A stretch of DNA of 35,148 nt, taken from contig JAADGC010000196.1 of assembly GCA_013152585.1 (NCBI GenBank), positions 1-35,148 on the forward strand. The letters are read 5' to 3'. Below the pieces are notes generated by a model, which saw only the letters and a program-made list of their open reading frames with translations, searched no databases and had not been told where the DNA came from. Within the stretch, counting starts at the first letter, position 1; each line of letters begins with the position of its first letter. Positions 1 to 8,100 of this stretch are shown here, one piece after another. Source of the stretch: Chloroflexota bacterium (GTDB taxonomy: Bacteria > Chloroflexota > Anaerolineae > J102). The position numbers and the translations under genes were made by a program.

Positions 1-33
1 ACCCTTGCGGTCGCCCCGGCGCTAAATAATAGG

Positions 34-90
34 AAGGTTGTCGAGCACCCGGCGCATCCGTGATGCGCCGCAGCGCCACCTCCAACCTTA
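34..90. repeat. Nested inverted repeat upstream of the GNAT gene
   Basis: A perfect 8-bp stem (CGGCGCAT / ATGCGCCG, 50-57 with 63-70, five-base loop) sits inside an outer arm pair AAGGTTG (34-40) / CAACCTT (84-90). There is no T-run after it on either strand, so it is not an obvious intrinsic terminator. It may be the end of a gene or element lying left of the window. The rest of 1-235 holds no convincing gene. Confidence 0.5.
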
Positions 91-167
91 CGCCCAAATT
101 CCGGGGACGCACCCGCCTGGAGAGTGCCTTTGCCCAAAACTGACCCTGTCCCGGGTCAAAGGGTGCA

Positions 168-197
168 TTGACAGCTCGATTTCTTTTGTGGTACTTT
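168..197 (+). promoter_or_regulatory. Possible sigma70-type promoter for the GNAT gene
   Basis: A consensus TTGACA (168-173) is followed after 18 bases by TACTTT (192-197), a weak -10 box. It lies about 100 bases before the preferred GNAT start. The -35 is perfect but the -10 matches only half of the consensus, so this is tentative. Confidence 0.35.
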
Positions 198-295
198 CAT
201 GTCAGACAGAGCATTGACTACACCGTGCCGCAAAAATGGCTGTGGCCGTGCATCATGAGCCACAGCACACTTTGACAATGGAGATGAACCAACCT

Positions 296-778
296 ATGGT
301 ACGCTTCGTGCCAATGACGGAAAATGAATTTCAGGCGTACCGCAAAAATGCCATAGAAGAGTATGCCCAAGACCATGTCCGAGCAGGCAATTGGCATCCG
401 GCAGAGGCGCTCGAGAAAGCAGAAAAGGAGTTCCAGCACCTTCTGCCCGATGGCGTGGCCTCGAAGAACCAGTATCTCTATGCCCTTGTGGATGCCCAGA
501 CTGGCGCAAAAGTCGGCAGAATCTGGTTTTCCGTGAACGACAAAGCTCCGCAGCCCACGGCATTCATCTACGATTTTCTGATTGACGAACACTGCCGTAG
601 GCGAGGATACGGCAGGCAGGCCCTGGGCGTGTTGGAAGAGAAAGCTCGGGAACTGGGCATCGATACGGTCTCGCTGCACGTGTTTGGTCGCAATCAAGCT
701 GCGATTGCCTTGTACCAAAAGGTGGGATACGAGATAACCAATCTCGTCATGACAAAGAAGTCGCTGGGCAGCGTATGA
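296..778 (+). CDS. GNAT-family N-acetyltransferase
   Basis: A 160-residue protein with the GNAT fold: an N-terminal MVRFVPMTENEF start typical of one GNAT subgroup, a beta4 strand (AFIYDFLIDEHCRRRGYG) carrying the R-R-x-G-Y-G acetyl-CoA pyrophosphate-binding loop at about 121-127, and the C-terminal signature LYQKVGYE. It should transfer an acetyl group from acetyl-CoA to an amine; the substrate cannot be read from the sequence. An in-frame ATG at 236 would add 20 residues that do not look like the family. I prefer 296 because the family N-terminus begins there and a GGAG lies at 280-283. It is followed 52 bases later by a co-oriented gene with its own strong ribosome site, so a shared transcript is possible but not shown. 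Confidence 0.85.
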   Translation: MVRFVPMTENEFQAYRKNAIEEYAQDHVRAGNWHPAEALEKAEKEFQHLLPDGVASKNQYLYALVDAQTGAKVGRIWFSVNDKAPQPTAFIYDFLIDEHCRRRGYGRQALGVLEEKARELGIDTVSLHVFGRNQAAIALYQKVGYEITNLVMTKKSLGSV

Positions 779-830
779 AGGGGCTCCCCTTTGCACCGTG
801 GCCGGTAGTCTTGTCCCATAGGAGGTTGCC

Positions 831-1700
831 ATGATTCTGATCACCGGTGCAGCCGGGAAAACCGGCCAGGCGATAGCGCGGGCGCTGTGCAAAAGGAAGC
901 AGTTCATACGGGTGTTGGTGCATAACGACAAACAGGCGCAAATGATGCGAGGACTTGGTGTCCAGGAAAGCATCGTGGGAGATATGCGCTCGCAGGAAAC
1001 CATGAATCAGGCGGCCAGGGGCGTGCGGGCAATCTATCATATCTGCCCCAACGTCAGCCCTGACGAGCTCAGCATCGGTCAGGCAGCCATTCGAGCCGCC
1101 CAGTCGGCCGGCGTCGGGCACTTTGTCTATCACTCCGTCCTTCACCCCCAGGTCGAGGCCATGCCCCACCATTGGCAGAAGATGCGGGTGGAAGAACAGC
1201 TTTTTACATCGGGCTTAGCCACCACCATCCTGCAGCCCGGCCCTTACATGCAAAACCTGTTGGCCTACTGGCACGATATGGTGACCACGGCGAAATATGC
1301 GGTGCCTTATGCCGCCGACACTCGTTTGAGTCATGTGCACCTGGACGATGTGGCAGACGTGGCTGCCACCGTGCTCACCGAGCCCGGACATCAGGGCGCC
1401 ATCTATGAACTCTGTGGCACCGACATCCTCTCGCCCCACGACATCGTCGAGACCGTCAGCCGCTACGTGGGGCGGCGCCTCCGTGTGGAAGTCATTCCCA
1501 TCGACCAATGGGAGGCCAGCGCTCGCAAGCGGGGGCTGGGGGTCTATCAGGTGCAAGCGCTCAGGCAGATGTTCGGGTATTACGAACGCTATGGGTTGAT
1601 AGGAAATGCCCGGGTTCTGCAAGCGCTCCTGCAGCGAGCACCCACCACGTTTGCGCAGTTTGTACAACGAACGTATGCTGCAAACCCGGCCGTCAGGTAA
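831..1700 (+). CDS. NmrA-like / atypical SDR NAD(P)-binding protein
   Basis: A 289-residue Rossmann protein. The N-terminus MILITGAAGKTG contains the glycine-rich dinucleotide-binding loop (GAAGKTG, residues 6-12). After it come a VLVHND strand end that would sit near the adenosine ribose and a YHSVLHP segment (about 105-111) in place of the canonical SDR catalytic Tyr-x-x-x-Lys. The layout resembles NmrA/HSCARG and azoreductase-like quinone oxidoreductases (QorB type) of 280-300 residues. It may be an NAD(P)H-dependent reductase or a redox-sensing binding protein; which one cannot be decided. AGGAGG at 821-826 fixes the start. It converges on the large surface gene that ends at 1780, with a hairpin between them. 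Confidence 0.8.
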   Translation: MILITGAAGKTGQAIARALCKRKQFIRVLVHNDKQAQMMRGLGVQESIVGDMRSQETMNQAARGVRAIYHICPNVSPDELSIGQAAIRAAQSAGVGHFVYHSVLHPQVEAMPHHWQKMRVEEQLFTSGLATTILQPGPYMQNLLAYWHDMVTTAKYAVPYAADTRLSHVHLDDVADVAATVLTEPGHQGAIYELCGTDILSPHDIVETVSRYVGRRLRVEVIPIDQWEASARKRGLGVYQVQALRQMFGYYERYGLIGNARVLQALLQRAPTTFAQFVQRTYAANPAVR

Positions 1701-1704
1701 CCGT

Positions 1705-1745
1705 AAAAAGAGGCCTCCCCGTGCACTGGGCGGCGCGCGGGGAGG
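1705..1745 (-). terminator. Intrinsic terminator of the surface-protein operon
   Basis: CCTCCCCGTGC (1714-1724) pairs with GCGCGGGGAGG (1735-1745), an 11-bp stem with one G-U and a 10-base loop. Read on the minus strand it is followed by CCTCTTTTTAC, giving a T5 run at 1709-1705, 35 bases past the stop of the 1084-aa gene. The same stem lies 14 bases past the end of the plus-strand reductase gene and could stop both. Confidence 0.75.
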
Positions 1746-1779
1746 GTGGCGGAGAGGAGGGGAAGGAGAGAGGGGAGGT

Positions 1780-4700
1780 TTAACGACTGATGACGGGCAG
1801 GAAGAGCTTGCTGGCGATCACATCCACATAACCCGGCCAAACGTACACAGCCAGAGTGGTGCCGTGGATGTCGGCAAAGGTGCTGATGTCGGCGTTCAGG
1901 TCACTGGTGCTGCCGCTATCTCCCACGGCCCGGAAGGTGATCGCCGCCATATCCACGACCCCGCTGACACCCGCACCCGATAGCATGTTGAAGCGAACGG
2001 CGTCTGGTGACGTCCCGTCTTGCTCGTAGGCGATATTGCAGAGGTCGAAGTCGAAGCGGCTGTCGGGATCGGCCTGACAACTGAGGGGTTGAAGGACGGC
2101 GGGGTCGTAGCGGAGTTCGACTGCAACGGCGCCGAGCTTGTCCGCGCCCAGGTCGGCCGTGGTATGGATGGTCACTTCCTCACCGGGCAAGACCGTGGTT
2201 GCCTGCACCCGTACCGTGCTCGTCTGCGGCATGTCCACAACCATGGGCCCCAACTGGGGGGCTGCGAGGCTGACCGGACAGAGGGAGTTGGCGATGCCAG
2301 CATCACATTGGATGATGAAAAGGGCATCAACCGAATTACAGGCGGTATCGCCGCTGACATCGCAGTTGGGAAGATAGAGGGTGTCGGGGGCAGGAGGACA
2401 CTGGTCGCCAGCGCTGCGCAGTCCCACTTCGTATTGCAGGATGAAGAGGGCGTCGATGGGATCGACACGGGTGTCGCAGTTGACGTCGCCAGCCTGGCTG
2501 ACCACGCCCGAGAGGTTGATGAGGTTGTCGTTGTCACCCACGGGGATGGCAACACCGCCCGGATCGGCGAAGTTGAGGAGTTGGAGATCGAGAGTGCTGA
2601 AGGTGTTGGGCAGGCCAATCGCCTGGAATGTGACCTCGGCGAGGGGGTGATTGCCGTCGATGCCCAGGGCGCTGATCAGGCTGAGCCGCACGCTGTCGGG
2701 ATCAACGCCATTGTCATCGAAGGCGATGTTGCAATTGCCGAAGTCGAAGAGGGAATCGGGATCGGCGACGCAGGCGATGGGTTGCAGCACGTCCGGATCG
2801 TAGGCGAGTTCGATGCTGGCGGCGCTGACACCGGGAGCTGCCACATTGGCCATGTCGATGGTGACGGTGATGGTGTCGCCGGGGTCCACCAGGCCGCCGC
2901 TAACGCTGACGACCGCCTGCGAAGGCAGAGGGGTGCTGGTCGGTGTGGGAGTCGGCGTTGGCGTGGGTGTGTCGGTCGACGTGGGAGTCGGTGTGAATGT
3001 GGGTGTGTCGGTGGGGGTCGGTGTGAATGTGGGTGTGGGCGTGGGTGTCAAGGTGGGAGTGGGAGTATCTGTGGGCGTGAAGGTGGCGGTAGGAGTGGGC
3101 GTGGCGGTGGCATTGGCCCCGGCTTCGCAGGCCAGGATACTGACATCATCCACATACATCCAGGTGCGGCCATTGGCGCCGGTGCTGTTGTTATAGACTT
3201 CGAAGTAGAGTACCAGATTGCGGCCCTTGTAAGCATTCAGGTTGAAGCTGGCGTGCTTCCACACCCCATCATTCTCCAGCACCCGCATCAGCTCTTTGAC
3301 CTTGCCGTAGCTGGTGTTAAGCAGCATGACTCGTTGCCAATCATAGTTGCTGGCCTGGCTGTGGGGCTCGTACCAGAATTCGAGGGTGATGTTATCGACA
3401 TCGCTGGGGAAATGGATTGTCTGGTAGGCAGTGGAGTAGGAGGCGCCGCTGGGCAAGGGGTTGATCTCGGGCAGGAAGCGGGAGATGGGATCAGCCGCCG
3501 GAGGTAGCCCCAGTTGCCCGGAACGAGCGCCTGTGTGCGCGGTGTAGGTGGTGTAGCGGGCCCGGCTGGCGGTGTTGGGCATGGACCAGATGGCGCTATC
3601 TTCAAAGCCGCCGTTGCCCACGAGTTCGTAACAACTGGGGGCTGGGGTGCTCGTTGGCGTGGGGGTCGGCGTCGGGGTATCTGTGGGGGTGGGCGTCGGC
3701 GTATCGGTGGGAGTGGGCGTGTCCGTTGGTGTCGGGGTGGGCGTGTTTGTCGGCGTCAGTGTCGGCGTATCGGTGGGAGTGGGCGTGTCTGTTGGCGTCG
3801 GTGTCGGCGTGTCGGTGGCGGTGGGCGTGAAAGTGGGTGTATCAGTGGGGGTAGCGGTGGGCGTTGGCGTCGGTGTTGAGGTATCTGTGGGGGTGGGAGT
3901 GGGGGTGTCGGTCGCAGTGGGCGTAGCGGTGGGCGTGGCTGTGGGGGTAGGCGTGGGCGTATCTGTTGGCGTCGGCGTGGGCGTGTCGGTGGCGGTGGGC
4001 GTGGGGGTAGCCGTGGGCGGCGGCGCCTGCAATTCTATCTGCTGTAAATCGCCGTTGCTCGTCCACAGGCCGTCAGGGATCTCGAAGGCGAGGAGACCGT
4101 CGATGGTGAAGGTGATATCGTAGGGCGGGGTCAAGGCGGGATTGCGGTTGCAGGTGAGCAGGCCATAGACGCCAAGCTGGGTCACTAGCACGCTCCCGCA
4201 TTCACCGACGGAGTCGAAGGCTTTGACCTCGGCCCCGACCGGCAAAGGTTGGCCGTTGAGCAAGGAAGCCAACCCGTAGAAGTTGACCCATTCGGGGGGC
4301 TGTTGGGGAGAAGTAGTAGGCGTGGCTGTGGCTGTCGCCTGTACCGTGCCGGCGCTCAGTTCCAAGAGGAAAACGTCCCCGTTTTGTGACCACTGCCCGC
4401 TTTCGTTGGCTGGCGTGCCATCGATGGTGAAGGTGATGGGGTAGGGCGGCGTGAGGCCATCACGGCGGGAGCAGGCCAAAAGCCCGTATTCACCCGGAGA
4501 TTGCACGGTGTATTGGCCACATTCACCGACGGTGTCTTGGGCAGCGACAACAGCGCCAACAGGGATGGGCACGCCGTTCAGGGTGGAGTGCAGGCCGTAG
4601 AAGTTGACCCATTCGGGTGAGCCGCTGCCACCGCTGGGCGTAGGCGTGGGCGTGGCTGTGGCCTGGGTGGTGCCGGAAGACAGTTCTACAAGATGCAGAT

Positions 4701-5034
4701 CGCCGTTGGTCGTCCAGGTGCCGCTGCCGGTGGTGGGCTGGCCATCGATGGTGAAATGAATGGCGTAGGGTGGGGTGATGGCGGGATTGCGATCACAGGC
4801 CAGCAGGCCGTAGATGCCGGGCTCGCTGACAACGGTGCTACCGCAGGAGCCCAGGTCGTCATAGGCTGTCACGACTGCGCCCACGGGAAGGGGGGCGCCA
4901 TTCAGGGTGGAGTTGAGGCCATAGAAGTTGACCCACTCGGGTGCAGATTGGGCCACGCTGACGCCCGTCAATTGAGAGAACCCAAGCACGGCCACGCTTA
5001 TGAGCAAAAGAATGAGGTAGGTGCGGCGATTCAT
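1780..5034 (-). CDS. Giant secreted multimodular protein with cohesin and dockerin modules
   Basis: The 1084-residue product has a signal peptide (MNRR then a hydrophobic stretch, cleavage probably near AQS, about residue 30). Three copies of an about 88-residue WVNFYGL module follow (33-120, 141-229, 248-336), each with a CG...LLxC cysteine pair. Next come a Thr-Pro linker (338-466), a jelly-roll-like domain opening with LVGNGGFED and closing with [10 protein letters not shown] (468-636; MAM or carbohydrate-binding type), and a second linker (640-704). The C-terminal part is cohesin-like (706-846), a dockerin with two calcium half-sites [12 protein letters not shown] and [12 protein letters not shown] (849-920), a second cohesin-like domain (938-1073) and the tail KLFLPVISR. 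An upstream in-frame start at 5100 is rejected: AAGGAG lies 6 bases before the ATG at 5034 and the signal peptide begins there. The likely role is extracellular adhesion or scaffolding; no catalytic domain was recognised. It follows the 1528-aa gene after 102 bases, so they are probably co-transcribed. Confidence 0.85.
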   Translation of the reverse strand: MNRRTYLILLLISVAVLGFSQLTGVSVAQSAPEWVNFYGLNSTLNGAPLPVGAVVTAYDDLGSCGSTVVSEPGIYGLLACDRNPAITPPYAIHFTIDGQPTTGSGTWTTNGDLHLVELSSGTTQATATPTPTPSGGSGSPEWVNFYGLHSTLNGVPIPVGAVVAAQDTVGECGQYTVQSPGEYGLLACSRRDGLTPPYPITFTIDGTPANESGQWSQNGDVFLLELSAGTVQATATATPTTSPQQPPEWVNFYGLASLLNGQPLPVGAEVKAFDSVGECGSVLVTQLGVYGLLTCNRNPALTPPYDITFTIDGLLAFEIPDGLWTSNGDLQQIELQAPPPTATPTPTATDTPTPTPTDTPTPTPTATPTATPTATDTPTPTPTDTSTPTPTPTATPTDTPTFTPTATDTPTPTPTDTPTPTDTPTLTPTNTPTPTPTDTPTPTDTPTPTPTDTPTPTPTPTSTPAPSCYELVGNGGFEDSAIWSMPNTASRARYTTYTAHTGARSGQLGLPPAADPISRFLPEINPLPSGASYSTAYQTIHFPSDVDNITLEFWYEPHSQASNYDWQRVMLLNTSYGKVKELMRVLENDGVWKHASFNLNAYKGRNLVLYFEVYNNSTGANGRTWMYVDDVSILACEAGANATATPTPTATFTPTDTPTPTLTPTPTPTFTPTPTDTPTFTPTPTSTDTPTPTPTPTPTSTPLPSQAVVSVSGGLVDPGDTITVTIDMANVAAPGVSAASIELAYDPDVLQPIACVADPDSLFDFGNCNIAFDDNGVDPDSVRLSLISALGIDGNHPLAEVTFQAIGLPNTFSTLDLQLLNFADPGGVAIPVGDNDNLINLSGVVSQAGDVNCDTRVDPIDALFILQYEVGLRSAGDQCPPAPDTLYLPNCDVSGDTACNSVDALFIIQCDAGIANSLCPVSLAAPQLGPMVVDMPQTSTVRVQATTVLPGEEVTIHTTADLGADKLGAVAVELRYDPAVLQPLSCQADPDSRFDFDLCNIAYEQDGTSPDAVRFNMLSGAGVSGVVDMAAITFRAVGDSGSTSDLNADISTFADIHGTTLAVYVWPGYVDVIASKLFLPVISR
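2275..2490 (-). other. Dockerin module of the 1084-aa protein
   Basis: Residues 849-920 hold two calcium-binding half-motifs of the dockerin type, each D-x-(N/S)-x-D-(x)6-D-like followed by ALFI(L/I)Q. The two halves are separated by a Cys/Pro-rich loop ([15 protein letters not shown]) longer than the usual dockerin linker. The module is flanked on both sides by cohesin-like domains of the same polypeptide. Confidence 0.75.
2923..3117 (-). repeat. Thr-Pro linker coding repeat, second block
   Basis: The DNA is a degenerate tandem array of GTGGGN/GTCGGN hexamers (plus-strand reading) encoding TPTPT, TDTPT and TFTPT units over residues 640-704. It separates the jelly-roll-like domain from the first cohesin-like domain. 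Such arrays are prone to length change by slippage. Confidence 0.85.
3637..4023 (-). repeat. Thr-Pro linker coding repeat, first block
   Basis: About 390 bases of degenerate hexamer repeat encode 129 residues of (TPTPT)(TDTPT)(TATPT) type, residues 338-466, between the three WVNFYG modules and the jelly-roll-like domain. Interspersed Asp residues sit mostly in TDTP units. The product is expected to be an extended, possibly O-glycosylated spacer. Confidence 0.85.
4027..4938 (-). repeat. Three tandem WVNFYG modules
   Basis: Three in-frame copies (4675-4938, 4348-4614, 4027-4293) encode modules with a shared pattern: EWVNFYGL, LNGxPxPVGA, a CG pair, YGLLxC, TPPYxIxFTIDG, then WxxNGD and a closing L/VEL. 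A fourth, diverged copy closes the neighbouring 1528-aa protein at 5179-5460. I do not know a family name for it. Confidence 0.85.
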
Positions 5035-5136
5035 AGTGAACTCCTTGAGGAGAACTGCGCCAGCGGCAAGGGCGTTGGGGACGGATGTCGCTCGATGCAA
5101 ACGCCCTTGTCGGTTGTTTCAGCGCTTGGGTGTGGG

Positions 5137-8100
5137 TTAGCGGATGAACATGGGCATGAAGATGCGGCTACTGGCAGGGAGGACGTTCACTTCCTGACGG
5201 TCGTGATTCTTGGTCCAACGTGTCTGGCCGGGGCCGACGGTGAGCGCAGGCTGACCGTCGATCATGAAAGTGAGCGCTTCGCCGGGCAGGGCGCCATCGA
5301 TAGCCTCGGTGGTGGCATCATCGCCGTAGACGGGCATGATGCCGTAGCTGCCATCGGCATGGACGATGGCTTCGCCCACCAGCAGCCCAGAGGCGGTGTA
5401 TGCCTGGATGCGACTGCCCACAGGCGCCTGCGAGTTCAAGCCGTAGAAGTCGACCCACCGGCTGCTGGGATGAACGGCGCTGTCGGGAGCAGAGGCTGCT
5501 ACCACCTGGCTCTGGGCGGTGAGGACTGGGTAGAAGAGGGTGGCCGCTTGATCCATCCAGATCCAGTAGGCGTAGCCCGGTTTCATGACCGTGAGGGTGT
5601 TGATTGTGTCGGGTAGGTTGGGATAGAAGCTGAGGGCGCCGTTTTCATAGCCCAGCACGGCGCCATGCAAGCCGTCGATGCCAGCGAGTGCGGTGCGCAC
5701 AGAGACAGGTTGATCCGGCAGGTAGGGGATCAGATTCCAGCCCGGGCAGAGGTAGAGAGGTGTGTCGGGCGCCATTTGCCAACCGTAGGTGGTCAGCGAG
5801 GCGGCAGTGGTGGTCTTCAGCCAGTAGCCATGCCAACCGGTCAGCCATTGCAGGGTGCTGAGCATGGGCAGGGATGGATAGTAGCTGAGGCCACCTACGG
5901 CACACTCATAGCCCAAGGCCACTTCGGTCGAACTGAGTACCGGTTGCAAGACAGTGGAGATGTCGGGGTCGCCTGGCAGCATGGCTGTGCTGTAGAGGTT
6001 CCAGCCCTGGTCCAGGGCACGGGTGAGGGTGTCTTGGATGCGAGCGAAGGTATTGATGTAGAGGTCCTCGTCATGCCCCGGCGCATAGGTGTACTGCACA
6101 CGATCATTGTTGAGAGAGGTGGCAGGCTGGTAGGGAGCAGGATCGGGCTGGCAGGCGTAGTGATGATCACGATTCTCGGCCGCAGTCCAACTGCTGGTGA
6201 GCAGATAGAGCTGATCGGGCGAGAGACTGACCTCGGTATAGGCGTCAGGCATGGTGGCGAAGGGATAGACATCCCAGCTATCGGGCAATCGCAATTCCTG
6301 CAACTCGCCGGTGAAACGAGGTTCGATATTTTCGCTGAGGATGCGCATGGCCAGCGGCGGTCGCGCCATGATGCTGTCGGTGCCGGCACATTGGGGATCG
6401 TAGGCAAGAGGATTGGCGAAGTTCAGAGGATCGAGAGCGACGATGTCTTCGGCCACGGTGTGGTTCATGTTGAAGGGCGGGAGCATGGGCGCCTGGTAGC
6501 GGTCGAAGGGCATACCCTGGGGGCCGAAGAAGTAGCCCTCGAGCACCTGCGTGTCCTGCTCATTAACGAAAGTAGCTTCCTTGGGAACGGGCATGCGCAG
6601 GGTCAGGTATTTGAATTCGAAGCATTCGGGCAGGGTGTCGTTCACGTCACCGCTGCACGTGGGCGCCTCAGTGGTGGGAGCGTCGATGGCAACGACATTG
6701 TATTCGTGGCCGTCGACGAAGAAGCGTTTGAGATACCAGGGATCGCCGGGGGTGAGGTCGTGGGCACCGGCGCCGTTGTCGATGGCGCTATGCGCGGCAC
6801 CGAGGGCACGACCGATGGTAACGGTGGCGGTTTCGGTGAGGCTGTTGATGCCGGACACATACACGAACCAGGCACCTTGCACCTGGCCCAGATTATCACC
6901 ACCGGCCGGTATCTGGAAGACATTGACCTTATCCCGACCGACGATGCCCATCTCGCCCACCGAGTACGGCAGGGCGCTGCCAACGTGGGCCGGTTTGATG
7001 TCGTAGCCACCGCTGATGGGGTTGAGGCCGCCACCCGTGTTCCAGATTTGTAGTTGGGCCTGGCCGCCGTTGTTGCTGGTGACGTTTTCGAGGGTGACGA
7101 GATGATCGAGGAATTGGGCGCTGTCCCCGCGGGTAAGCGTGAGGTTTTCGACGGCAAACACCACGAGTTCATCGCCGCTGAGGGCGACGCCATCGTCATC
7201 AAGCTGATCGAGCTGGTTGTCACCATCGAAATCGGCCGAGATGCCGGTCAATTTGGCCAGGCTGACCTCGCTGTGGATGCGGGTGATGTCGGGAACGCCG
7301 TCGAAGTTGGCATCGTAGCTGGTGATGCCGTAGCCGTTGCTGGGCAGGAAGGCGGCCGGTAGCTCATAGGGAGCGGATGTCGTCGGTGCCGGCAGTTCTT
7401 CGGCGCCGGTAGCCATGGGGAAGGCAATGTTCGAGGAGCCCGGCTGGCCGTGGTCCGGCTGATCCTGGGTATTAAGAAGCATGGTGGTGCTTTCCAGCAT
7501 CAAGGCCGGGAAAGTATAGACGGTAGTGGGCGTAATCCCGTCGGTCGCTTCGAGAATCTTGTCGAGATTCGGCTCGTACCAGGCTCGCAGGTAGACCTTC
7601 TGGCGGGCATTGGCGCCCTCGCGGGAGATGTAGCGATAGAGATCGGCCAGCGTCTCGCCGGAATTACGGAATTCATTCATGTAGGCCGGATTGAAGGAGA
7701 GGGAATCGCCGGGTGGGGCCTGAACGTGTTTGGGGTTGAAGGGCGCCCACACGTCGGTGTAAGGTAGCGTCTCAACGGGATAGGCACCGTTGCTGCCGGG
7801 GTCGCTAACAGCAGCGCCAGGACCCATGCTGTCGTAGCCGAAGATACGGAGGCCGTTGGCGTCTTTGAGCAATTTGCCATCATGCGCCGGATCGTACCAG
7901 AAGCCCACACGGGCGCTGACATCAAGAGCGGGCAGGGTAGTGCGGAAATGCCCGGTAAAGAGGTAGAGATCAGGTTTGTTGGCTGTGCGCGCCGGTGCTG
8001 CATCGGGGAAGACGAATTCGGTGAAGAGATAGGGCAGGGTCCAGTTTTGCTGGCTGTACCAGTATTCGGCGCCTGTTCGCTCATCTTCGCCGAGCAGCTC

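Noticed and set aside
2020-3507. Long plus-strand frame of 495 codons opposite the 1084-aa gene
   Set aside because: It is a shadow of the minus-strand surface protein, which has a signal peptide, ribosome site, repeated modules and a terminator. The plus frame has low-complexity V/G and E/G composition and no start signal.
2930-4020. Possible CRISPR-like or minisatellite array from the regular hexamers
   Set aside because: The repeats are in frame and encode Thr-Pro linkers with no spacer/repeat alternation. They are coding tandem repeats, not CRISPR.
5665-7053. Plus-strand frame of 462 codons within the 1528-aa gene
   Set aside because: Antisense shadow of the duplicated surface protein with no domain or start signal.
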